A DNA stretch of 64,000 nt from Mallotus nudiflorus (taxonomy: Eukaryota; Streptophyta; Magnoliopsida; Malpighiales; Euphorbiaceae): NCBI GenBank assembly GCA_947683625.1, contig CANTUR010000280.1:62001-126000 (forward strand). Reading direction: 5' to 3'. This document shows positions 21,187 to 34,109 of this stretch, in pieces. The position numbers and the translations under genes are program-made. Under the pieces are notes generated by a model. It did no database searches and had not been told where the DNA came from. It saw only the letters and a program-made list of their open reading frames with translations. Positions within the stretch are counted from its first letter, which is position 1. Each line of letters begins with the position of its first letter.

Positions 21187-24100
21187 TATCTCCCCGCAAA
21201 CAAGTCCGAGGTTGGAGGCAAAGTTTAGGACGATAGACAGTAAGAGTAGCTTTGGACATAGGTTTAGTAAAGATGTCAGCTACCTGAGATAAAGTAGGAA
21301 TATATTGAGTGATGAGAAAACCAAGTGCAACCCTTTCACGGACAAAGTGATAATCAAGCTCAATGTGCTTGCTTTTTGCATGAAAAATGGGATTGACAGT
21401 CATATGTAAAGCACTGATATTGTCATAGAACAGTACTGGAGTGTGAGGTTGTGGAACATTAAGATCTTTCATAACATAAGTTAACCAGGTAACTTCAGCT
21501 GCAGTGTGTGCCATTGCTCGATACTCCACTTCAGTGCTAGAGCGAGAAACAGTATGTTGCTTCTTAGCACACCAGGAGTTTGGATTCTGACCAAGAAAAG
21601 TGTAATAACCTATTGTAGAATGACGAGTTATAGGATAGCCAGCCCAATCTGAATATGAAAAAGCACAAAGATTAAGTATAGTGTTTGAAGTAAAGTTCAG
21701 ACCAAGAGTAATTGTTCCTTTGACATAACGTAGAATGCGTTTAGCCATCTTAAGATGAGAGTGAGTGGGAGAGTGCATAAATTGAGAGACAAAGTTGACA
21801 CTATAGGCTAAGTCAGGCCGAGTCAAGGTAAGGTACTGTAAAGCACCAACAATGGCACGATATGAAGTCGGATCTTCAAGGGGAGTTTGATTGTGAAGGC
21901 CTTTCTTCTTGGCTTCAAATGGTGTGCTCATAGGCTTGCAATCGACCATTTTTTCTCGTTCAAGAATGGTAAGGGCATAGTGAGATTAGGACAAATGCAA
22001 GCCATCTGGAGTTGTAGTGACCTCGATGCTAAGAAAATGATGGAGCGGACCAAGATCTTTCATGGCAAACTCTGTATGCAACAACTGAATAAAGGAGGAA
22101 AGTAATTAGGAATCTGAACCTGTGAGAAGCATATCATCAATGTATAATAAGAGAATTAGTGAGCCAGATGAGCAATGAAAAACAAACAAGGATGGATCTG
22201 CAAGACTATAAAGAAAACCATATTTTAAAACAAAGGTACTAAAGCGATCAAACCAGGCATGAGGTGCTTGTTTTAGACCATAAAGTGCCCGTTGAAGTTT
22301 GCAAACATGATTGGGGAACTTTGGATCAACCATGCCTGGAGGTTGTTCCATATAAATATCCTCAGTAAGGACACATGAAGGAAAGCATTTTTAACATCAA
22401 GTTGTCGAATGTCCCAATGATGAACGAGAGTAAGACTGAGTACAAGACGGATGGTGCCAGGCTTTATGATAGGTGAAAACATATCAGTGTAATCAACACC
22501 ATCAATTTAGTGATATCCCTTGGCAACGAGGCGTGCCTTTAGTCGATCAAGTGAACCATCAGGCTTCAACTTTGGTTTGAGAACCCATTTGCATCCTATT
22601 ACATGCATTGAGGAGTCACGTGGCACTAGTCTCCAGGTCTGATTTTAATGAAGAGCTTTTATTTCTTCATCCATGGCACATTTCCAACCATTATGCCGAA
22701 GAGCTGATTTGATGGATTTGGGAATTCAAGGAATGTCGGAACCGGTGGCCAAGAGTGCATATTTAGGATTGGGTTTGTAGATACCATCTTATGAGCGAGT
22801 GACCATGGAGTGATGACGATATAGGACAGAAACTGATAAATCAGACTCGTTAGTGGAGAACGTTGACAAGGGTTCTTCGACTGAATTGTCAAGGTTAGCA
22901 GAAGACAATACAGGTGGATCAGGGCAAGCTAGAATGGAAGATTCAATGGTGGTTATTGGATGAGAGGATGATGTATCAGTCGTATCACTACTGATGAGAA
23001 CTGGATCTTGTATTGTTTCGAGTTACTCATGTGTGGAGTCAGAGGTGGACGTTGCAAAGGATGGTATTGTATTTGTGACAATTTCAGACATGGTAGATTA
23101 CTGCAATGGATATAGTGGAAGAGAAGGATCGGTGGTCATGGAATCCTACAAAGACGAGTTAGTATTAGTAAAAGGAAGAACAGTCCTGGAGTCAAAAATA
23201 CTTATCCAATTCGTATGTGAGGAAGTGATTATATCAGTAGCACATTTCTTGAATGGAAATTCTCATTCATCAAATACTACATGCCTGGAAACAATAATTT
23301 TTTATGTAGATGGGTGAAAACATTTATAACCTTTATGTTGATCACTATAGCCAATGAAGACACATGGAATAGTTTTTGGATCAAATTTATTGGTGCGAGT
23401 ATCCCATGTGTATGGAAAACATTTTGAGCCAAAGACTCGAAGGAAAGAATATTTAGGTTGAGCTCTATGTAACTTAAAGTAAGGTGTATCATAATCAAGT
23501 GCAGTGGATGGTAAGCGATTAATTAAAAATACAACAGTTATAAATGCTTCTACCCATAAATATAAAGGATCGTTACAATGAAACAACATAGCCATACCTA
23601 ACTCTCGAATGATACGATGACGATGCTCAACCATACCTGTTTATTCTCGAGTGTATGGGCAAGAGACTTGATGAATAATACCCTAAGCTTAGAAATGAGA
23701 ACTGAGCCTGGAATTAATAAATTCACCACCTCCATCGGAGTGAAATATTTTAATTTTTGTGTCAAATTGCCTTTCAACATATTTTTCAAAAGCCAAGTAA
23801 GCATAAAAAAAATTAGATTTTGCTCGTAGAGTAATGAGCCAAGTATAACATGAGAAATCATCAACAATGCAAGCATAATAGCGAAATTTGCCAAGTGATA
23901 AAACAGGTGATGGACCCCATAAGTCACAATGTATCTTATTGAAAATAGATGAACTAATATTGTCAGAAGATGAAAAAGGTAGTCTGCTAAGTTTAGCTAA
24001 TTGACAACTATTACAAAGAGACTGTATCTTATTTGATCCTTGAACATCAATTAAACCCTTTTGTTGTAACAATCGAAGAATGGACATTTGAGGATGTCCT

Positions 24101-25511
24101 AGTCGTGGATGCCATAAGTCGACAGTGCCTGATTTGAACCTACTAGAAAAATGTAACTCATGTGGACTGGAAATAACATATAAGTCACCCTTGCGTTGTC
24201 CTGTCATCACTTTGTGACCTGTCTCCCTTTCCTTAATATAGAAACCCATATTAGAAAATTCACAGTTAATAGGATAATTATCTGTAAGTTGACCTGAATT
24301 TCTTTTAAGTTTAGGCACATGTAAAACATCATTTAAGGACAAGGTTTCAATACCGTTAGTAATACTAGTGTCACCTATAGATTGAATTCCTAACAGACTG
24401 CCATTTCCTATGAGTACTGAATCATTTCTAAGGTATGAACGTTTATTTTTCAGCATTTTAGAGTTACCTGTCATGTGTTGAGATGCTCCAGTGTCAGTGG
24501 TCCATTCAGTGTCATACACAGTGTTATCAAGAGTGAGTGCAGCCAACGCTTTAGGAATTTCATCTGCTGTTGATGTATACTTACCCAATGCCAACATATT
24601 TTTACAATATGTCCCATGACTCCACAGATTTGGCAAGTGTCATTTTAATACATCTCTCTTTCTTCTGGTGTCATTCTTCGTTGTCCTAGTGGAGCTAGTT
24701 TGCGAGCTCTGAGATTTTGCCGATTGCTATTTTGATTTGTGTCGCCATGGTTCCAAATTCCTTGATTGCTAGAATTTTGATTGTGTACTTGAAATCCTTA
24801 ACCACTTGAGTTGAAGCTATTTTGACTCCTGCGATTGGTGAAGCATGGGTTGTGTTTTTGTCCATAAAAGGCCAGTTGCTGAGTTGGTGTTTGAGTGGTG
24901 AACCAATTTTGTCTCTGTTTATACCCTTGCAGCAGAGAGACTAATTCAGTATAGGATGGTTGAGGTGGCTTCAACATGGTTGTGGTGAAGGCTTCATATT
25001 TTGGCCCTAAGTTAGTGAGTAAGGAAAATATCTTCTCTTTGTCAGACACGGGACTTTCGATTGCTGCAAGACTATCATAGATGCTTTTGAATTTTTAAAT
25101 GTGTTCAGCAATGGTGTTGCTGTCATTTTTGCAGAGATATGTGAGTTGTTAGCGTAAAGTGAACTCCCTTTCTTAAGATTCTTGAGCATATGCCTCTTTC
25201 AGGGCATCCCAGACTGCTTTTGATATGTTTTGGCCTATGACAAGACCAAGTGCTTCTTCTGAAAGTGTTCCAATCAACCATCCATGAAGTAACCGATATG
25301 AATTTTTCCATTCAGCTGTCTTGTTGTTTGTTGATGTAGTTTGATTTGGTGTTGTTGAATCTTTGGCTTAGTCAGTTGTTTCTCCAGTGAGATGGCCAAT
25401 CAGATCTTGGCTTTCGGCAGGTGCTAAGACTTGTTCTCTCCATAAAGGGTAGTTGTCTGGTTTGAGTTTTAGAGTAATGAAGTTGCTGACATTGTGTGAA
25501 AGGGAACTCAT
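21149..25511 (-). pseudogene. Copia gag-pol polyprotein, several stops
   Basis: Domains are in copia order on the - strand. A UBN2-type Gag starts near 25511. A CCHC knuckle CQICGVMGHIVKIC lies at about 24605-24650 and a protease DTGAS near 24490. A GAG-pre-integrase follows (LWHPRLGHPQ...LCNSC), then the integrase core with DLWGP, HSDGGGEF and VEHRHR (about 23990-23300). Reverse transcriptase shows QLDVKNAFLH, ALYGLKQAPHAW and YIDDMLL (about 22700-22110), and RNase H shows YSDWAG, SSTEVEYRAM and IFHAKSKHIELDYHFVRE (21949-21149). Stops and frameshifts break Gag at about four sites, the integrase/RT junction and the RT/RNase H junction. The last frame runs 38 bp into the LTR. Confidence 0.92.
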
Positions 25512-25540
25512 AATGTTTTTTTTTTTGCCACTCACTTAGA

Positions 25541-25552
25541 GCTCTGATACCA
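25541..25552 (-). other. Primer-binding site of the copia element
   Basis: Reads TGGTATCAGAGC on the - strand, the standard initiator tRNA-Met primer site of plant copia elements. It sits flush against the 5' LTR and so fixes the LTR edge. Confidence 0.9.
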
Positions 25553-25958
25553 TAAAAAACTTTGATAACTAAAATGTTTTTTTTTTCTTTTATTAACGTG
25601 AGCAAGCAAACTTAAAATTCAATCTGATACATGCTATATATATATTGTAGCTAATCTAACTAACAAGATAAGAGAGTCTAAAATAATAAAATTCTGTTGT
25701 AACCAAATGATCAGCTTGGATTAACTGCTTTGACCAATGATTGAGTTGAACTTGAATTTATCTAACCACCCAAATATATTCTTACTTGATAAGAGAAGAG
25801 ATTACTTGCAACTTTATAACTCCTAACAACCTTATCACTCCAAAGTAATCTCAGATGAGCTGGTTTCTTCCTTGATAAGGGAAGAGATTATTTGCAACCT
25901 TATAACTCCTAACAACCTTATCACTCCAAAGTAATCTCAGATGAGCTGGTGCTGTTAA
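25553..25958 (-). repeat. Copia LTR (5' LTR of the element)
   Basis: Partner of 20787-21186, with the same internal tandem duplication, slightly longer owing to small indels. Confidence 0.88.
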
Positions 25959-25963
25959 TATAT

Positions 25964-27555
<1,592 letters not shown>

Positions 27556-28985
27556 AATGTTGTTGCCACTTAATGCAATGCAAAATGCAGCAAATATACA
27601 GGTAATAAAGTAGAGAATAGAGTATCATTCCCACGAGAATTGTGAACTAAACACCTATTAGTCCTAGTTGAATTTGTTTAGAGCTTACTAATTGAATATG
27701 AATAAAGCAATGAATAAACTGAAATAATGAACAAATAACAAAATGCAAATCAAATTATTACTAGCTAATTAATGAAGAAATGAATTAATATTGGAATCAT
27801 ATTGTTGGAAGATTGTACACCTCATTATCATCAAGTCAAATGATAGATCTATTCAAGTCTTTTGCATATCTCAAGTTTCCATTAGTCATTTAGCACTCTT
27901 TCTCAAGTAACTCTACAAGCATGCATCAATTAGATCTTAAAGTTATGGCTTAATTCTCATCATCACCATTAAAAAAAAAAGATAGCATCAAACATACTAG
28001 GCATTAAGTGAACTTTTAAGAGAATTGGATTGGATTAAGTTTTCTCAAGCCATTAATCTATCCAACATGTATTTGTGGGTCTTTTAGATCTACCATTTCT
28101 CAATCCATAGATCTAAACTAAAGTTGCATTTGGTCATAACACAACAGCAACAAGCTCAACAAATACAATATGCAATATGATAAAGAAAAAGATATATTAA
28201 ATGAACTTGAATCAAATGGGTTTCCAAAACCAAACAACACAAATTAACTTAGCCACACATGACTATAAAATTCAGTATTCAATTCAACAACAATGCAAGA
28301 GAATGTAAAAATAATATTCATAAAAGAAAAGGAATATAAATGGTTATCAAGAAGTTTGTGAATCTTCAATGGTGGCTCCTCCTCCAAGCTTCTTCATCTC
28401 TTTTTCTTTTTTCTCACCTCTTCATTGTTATGGGTCTTGTTTCTAATGATGATCCCCTAAAAAATCATGGTTCTTGTCCTTATATAGCTTATTTTAGAAT
28501 TTCCCTTCACCTCCCCTAGATTTGCTCTTTTAAAAATGTCCACCTAAATATTTTTTTATGCTAGAAATTTATTGTCCACGATCATGCGTCACGTCATGAT
28601 TGTGATAGAGGAGCTCCAAATGAAAGAATGGCGCTTTTTATGATGTTGCGCTTGCCAAAGAAGGTTGGGCTACCAGGATTTGGCTATCGCTAAGATGTCG
28701 TGACTGTTGCAAAACCTCAACTTAGGATTGTTTGCTTGCTTCGATCCATTCATGATTGCACTTTATATTGCGGCCACTACAGAAGGTTTTGCTTTGTTTA
28801 TTCTTCCTTTTGTGCTCCATTTTATCACCAAACACCTTTAAATCTTCTTTTCACTAGAAAATAAGAAGAACAAATAAAAGTATATATTCTATTAACTAAA
28901 CTAAACTAAACTAAAATGCAACCTAACATGAATGAATGCATGCTAGAATGAATCCTAAAACTATATGCAATTTAGCACCAACAAG
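27556..28985 (-). repeat. Diverged LTR-like fragment, - orientation
   Basis: Read on -, the end carries 'ctcgtgggaatgatactcta' followed by a T-rich tail, a phrase common near the 3' end of some plant gypsy LTRs. Blocks such as 'ggtgatgatgagaattaag' and 'aacttgagatatgc' recur in the same order, in + orientation, at about 29875-29975. No gag-pol lies between the two. Element class is inferred and exact edges are uncertain. Confidence 0.4.
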
Positions 28986-30370
28986 GAGCATTTACGATAC
29001 GATTAATGTAAATACATACTTTTATATTTTTGTTTCGTGTTTTAGGGAAATATTGAACCACGAGATTAATAGTGTGAAAATGGATCCAAAGTGAGCTGAA
29101 ACAAAACCTTAAGCGAGGGAAAGATCCTAGATTGATATTTTGTGGTGATCACAGAATTTGCCCGATGTAACATAAAAGTAAGCATTCAGAGGTTAAGTTG
29201 TTAAGGCAATCGCAGAAGCTTAGCAATCACAGGTTCTTGTGTAATAGTCTTTCCATGGTAAGTGCAACATCAATGTGAATGCCAACTCCTTACAACAGGC
29301 TCCTTTGCTGCAATTGCATATCCTTGTGCGACCAAAGGCAGCCCATTTCTATCAAAGACACACTTATGTGTGCCAAATTCATAAAGAAAATCTAAGAGAA
29401 TTGAAAGGATATTCTAGAAGGGTGTATAAAAGGATGAAGGACCTGGATTTCAACAGCGTACAACCACCCAATCAAGAGAAAAGGAAAATACACTCAAGAA
29501 GAGGGGAAAAAAGGAAGAGAATAAGGAGCCATTGAAGAACTTAAGAGCTTTAGATAACATTTATCTTCTCTTTTAATATATTTATAAATAGTTACTTAGT
29601 TGATATTATTTGGATAATGAATATTGAAGCCACAAGTGGCTAAGTTTTATTTTGTTGTCTGGATTTGATGACCTATATAAATTAAGCTTTATAATATAGA
29701 TCTCTTCATTGAATTACAACTTATATTGATATTAGATTATGCATTGAGAGATGGTAATCTTAGTAGATCTATAAATACAAGTTGAATGGTTAATGACTAG
29801 AGATAACTTAGTTTAATTCAACTCTCATTTGGGTGTGCTGCTTTGTTTAATTGAGATTAGTTAATGCTTTTGGTGATGATGAGAGTTAAGCTTTGGTATT
29901 TGCTAATTGCGTCAAACACATTAATTCAATCATTGCTTGAGAAAAAATGCTTGATAATTAAGAAAACCTGAGATGTGCTAGCATGTAAATGGATCTTATT
30001 GTCAGCTTAAGGATTGTGTGGTGTAACAAATTACTAACTAGAACCTTCCCATATTTATTTCTCTTACAATTCCATAGTCTAGTGTTTATTTTATTTGTTT
30101 GTTAAATTAGTGTTTACATTTGCTTCTATTTTAACTCAATTGTAAGCTCTAAAAGGTTAGCTAAGATCAATAGGTGCTTAATTATCAATTATTTTACGAA
30201 TGATATTACTTTATTACTTGTTGCGACCTTATTGTGCCTTAAGCCAGCAAGCAATCAACTTGTATACCATTTTTGTTTTATGTTTTGTATTGCTATCGTA
30301 TTTTGTGACAACAAATTCAGCGCATAAGCCCTTAAAAGCACAATAATTAAACTTTCCATTTTAATTTGTC
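28986..30370 (+). repeat. Diverged LTR-like fragment, + orientation
   Basis: Bases about 29820-30230 align, in order, with the reverse complement of 27590-28060. The phrase 'gaatgatattactttattac' near 30198 corresponds to the LTR-end phrase of the other copy. An ORF at 29275-29535 is Lys/Arg-rich and unrecognised; I would not call it a gene. Bases 30371-30794 hold no gene. Confidence 0.35.
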
Positions 30371-30794
30371 TTTACTACTTTCCATTTAAATAAGAACAAG
30401 CTTAAAAGTATGTGATATTATCAATAAAAATTGTTTTTTCGAAAAAACAAAAAGTAAAACGTATTAAAGTAGTCCACCAATAAAAAGGTTACTTTTAAAC
30501 TTACTAAAGTAGTTCACACCAATAAGATACGTAAAGGAATGAGGGAAGTATATTACAAACCAAGCTTACATGTAAAGAGAGATAATGTTCTCGTCATGTC
30601 TTTCATTTTTGTGAATCACATTTCTGTTGTCCCCAAAAAGTTTCTTTAAGTGAATTATTTTTAAAAGTGGGAACCAATGCATTTCGTTTTCAATTAATCT
30701 GCTTTTATTGGAAGACATCGTCTATAAGTACCAATCCATTCTTATCAATCTTCGAATCACAACTCAATTATTCAGTCAAAAGAAAGAAGCTAGC

Positions 30795-32612
30795 ATGGGG
30801 ACTTTTGTGTGGCTCACTCAAATTCTCATCTGTATAATGTTGTTTCTGTTGAACTTTCAAGCTAAATTCTTCTCTACCTGTGTCTTCAAATTCTTCTTCT
30901 TCATCAACACTTCAGTGCCATCAAGATGAGAGCCATGCCTTACTCCATTCCTAAAATTTATTGATTATTGATAAGTCTTTTTCTGGTTATCCCAAGACAG
31001 AGTCATGGAAAGAAGGCACAGACTACTGCTTCTTATGGGATGCGGTGACATGCGACAGGCAAGCAGGTTATGTAATTGGGCTTAACCTTTCTAACAGTAT
31101 GCTTTATGTTACCTTCCCTTCTAATAGCTCTCTTTTCGTTCTTTCTCATCTTCAGTACCTCAATCTCTCTGACAACTATTTCAACTACTCTCTCATTTCA
31201 TCTCAGTTTGGCCACTTCTCGAAATTGACATATCTTAGCCTAGGAAGGTCGGCCTTTGTTGGCCAAATCTCACTTTTGTCCAATCTGGTTTCACTTGATA
31301 TCTCTGGGAGTGTATTACTATCATTAGACACTTCTACTTTCAGCAAAATGTTTCAAAACCTTACCAAGTTGAGAGAACTTGACATAACTGCTACCAAACA
31401 TGTCATCTCTGAGACTTAAATATTGTAGGTTGCAAGGGAAATTTTTAGAATATATTTCTCAGCTCAGCGGATTGGTTTCACTTGATCTCGATGAAAATTA
31501 TGATCTAGCACTAGATACCACAGATTTTAATAAGCTTGTTCGGAATCTAACCATTTTGAGACAATTGAACTTAGACAGTGTAAACATTTCATTGGTTTCA
31601 CCTAATTCCTTGTTAAATCTGTCTTCCTCCTTGTCATCGCTAAATCTCCAGGATTGTGGATTGCGTGGAGAATTCCCAAGTGCCTTACTTCAATTGCCAA
31701 ACCTCCAATTTGTCAACTTATTTTCCAATGAAAATATTACTAGGATTTCACCACCAATGTCCAATTGCAGTAGTTCTCTCGGCTACTTGTATCTTTCTGG
31801 CACTAAAATTACAATTCATTTACAACATGATTTTATCATAATTTTAACACATTGGAAAAACTTCATCTCAGTAGATGCAATTTTGTTGGGTTCAATCTTC
31901 CACTGCTTAGTAATTTCTCGTAACTCACTGTGTTGCAAATCTCAGGTAACAATTTTATGGGTGCTGAAATTCCATCCTCATTTGGAAAACTTCTGAAGCT
32001 TCGTTCATTGGGGCTCTCAACTTGCAATCTCACTGGTCAAATTCCCTCCTCCTTAGGAAACCTTAAGCAGCTCTCTTCTTTGGATCTTAGCTTCAACAAT
32101 CTCAGTGGTGCAATTCCCAATTTTTTAGCAAACCTCACGCAGCTAAGTTTTCTCGCTTTAAGCAATAACTTGATAAATTGAGCAATACTGTTCTCGTTGT
32201 TTGCACTACCAAACTTGCAAATTTTAGGCCTTGAAAACAACCTGTTCACGGGTAAATTAGGTCAAGTTCATCGTAATTCATCAATGAGTTATATTGATGT
32301 GAGCAATAACAAGTTGCATGGCCTGATTCATTTTCTGAACTTGTTCACTTATCTCTTCTTATTCTCTCAACAAATGAACTGCCGGGCAGGTTCCTTCTTC
32401 TGCTTGTAGAATGCAATTTCTTATACTTCTCGACTTGTCGAATAATAGCTTAAGCGGTTCCATCCCAAACTGTTTGGGAAAGTTCAGCAACGGCCTTAAG
32501 GTGCTTCATCTCGGCACGAATAACTTCAATGGAACTATCCCTCCGTCATTTTCAAAAGTGTATTACCTAAGACACATAAATTTCAATGGGAATCAATTGC
32601 AAGGAAAAATCC
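30795..32612 (+). pseudogene. RLP pseudogene lacking its 3' end
   Basis: Starts with ATG and a signal-peptide-like leader (MGTFVWLTQILICIMLFLLN), preceded by a TATA-like CTATAAGTA near 30721. A frameshift after the leader and a stop near 30950 break the N-terminus. The LRRNT (TESWKEGTDYCFLWDAVTCD) and LRRs follow in pieces, with frame changes near 31396, 31840, 32180 and 32340. Homology stops at about 32612, inside the LRR equivalent to NGNQLQGKIPSS, so the island domain, membrane span and tail are gone. It is more diverged from the intact gene than the 37542 copy. Confidence 0.9.
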
Positions 32613-33234
32613 TTAATGCAACATAAAAGAAAAACTAATATATAAATCAACTTAAATTTAAATAAGTTTAACAATCTCCAACATAAACAAATTAACTAGA
32701 CATCATTCTCATAATATTCTGAAATTGCAAATAAGAAATATATCTAAAAACTAAAGAAAATTCATGAGAAAGAGAAAACTCTTTAGAACAATACTTCTCC
32801 CAACAAATTCTTCTGCCTCTTTCTTCCCATCCTCCTGCCTTCTTCTCTACTGTGTATCCAGCTCTCTTAATGCCTTGATAAAAAAAATTTTCCAATAATC
32901 CATCTTCCTTCCGTAATGCCTTCTCTTTCAACTTATATCAAATTTCTCTCATAATTTTTTTGCTTTTTCTTTACTTTCATAATTTCTTTTCTTTCATAAT
33001 TGTTGTCTCTCATAATTGCATATCTCTTGCATCATTGCATGTCTCTACATGATTGTTGTCTCCATCTCTACATGCAAACCAATATAAACGTTTAAGCACA
33101 CAAACACACACACATATATATATGATAAAAACAATAATAAATAAAAATAAAATAAAATAAGAATTCTAATAAATAATAAAGACCATAAAAAATCACCAAA
33201 TCAATTTAAAAAGTATTACAATTAACACTTAATC
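32613..33234. other. No gene seen
   Basis: AT- and pyrimidine-rich sequence joining a truncated RLP to the left edge of duplication copy 2. No coding or element signature was recognised. Confidence 0.5.
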
Positions 33235-34057
33235 AGCTATATGTATGCAGACTTATTAGACCTCTAATGTGTTGAATGATATTCGTCACATCGATATCTG
33301 ATGCATATGTGAACATGTGCTTAATAATTTGCTGATTATAAAGATTTACCTGAGAGTTTATACTTATTAATTTTAAGTTGAATGAGGATTAATTGATTTT
33401 ATTTAAGTGTACATGAGTTTATATTCTTTTGTATAAATGAAAATATTAGCTTATAATTTGATGTCAAAAATCGAATACATACGTAAATAGAAGTAAAAAG
33501 AGTATAATTTAAAAAATATAAATATTATTTAAATCGTAATTACACATACACATATATATATATATATATATATATCACCTCTTTTGTTCATTGATATTAC
33601 TATTACTATTGCAACGTATTCATTTACTGGGTATATTCATTGGGTATTTTCTTCAGAATATATTCACACCTTACTGTTTGCTCTTCCCAGATTGAGTGCT
33701 TACCTATATTTGAATGTATATATTCAACATGCCGTGCCTGCGGATGGTTATGAGACAAACTATAAGAGAGGATAAGATTGAGATCAACTACTCTTTAGGG
33801 CATGATATAGCTACTGAGTTAGATTACAGAGTTGAGGTTGATGAGGCAACTAGTACTTCGTTTCGAGTGCACACCATGAGAGAGCATTATGGGGAGCATG
33901 TTTGCATTGTGGTCCGAGTACTTTATAAGACTGCATTTGATGTCATCAAATTTAGTTTTCTTCAATTAAAACTTTTATTTTGAGAAATTTATCCATAATT
34001 TCATCTATAATCAAAATCAAATTAAAATTAATTAACTATCACAACACAAATATATAA

Positions 34058-34109
<52 letters not shown>

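Larger units (their letters stand above)
20787..25958 (-). mobile_element. Ty1/copia retrotransposon, complete but degenerate
   Basis: Two direct repeats of about 400 bp (20787-21186 and 25553-25958) bracket a copia gag-pol on the - strand. The primer-binding site TGGTATCAGAGC (complementary to initiator tRNA-Met) abuts the right repeat at 25541-25552, and the purine tract lies next to the left one. TATAT flanks both sides (20782-20786 and 25959-25963), and the RLP paralogue near 51888 has the empty target. Placing the repeat edges by the primer site and target duplication gives ends TAAAAAAC...GTTAA, not the usual TG...CA. By eye the LTRs differ at about two dozen sites, so the insertion is not recent. 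Confidence 0.9.

Noticed and set aside
29275..29535. 86-codon Lys/Arg-rich frame as a small gene
   Set aside because: It lies in LTR-like repeat DNA, has no recognisable domain and a composition expected from A/G-rich sequence.
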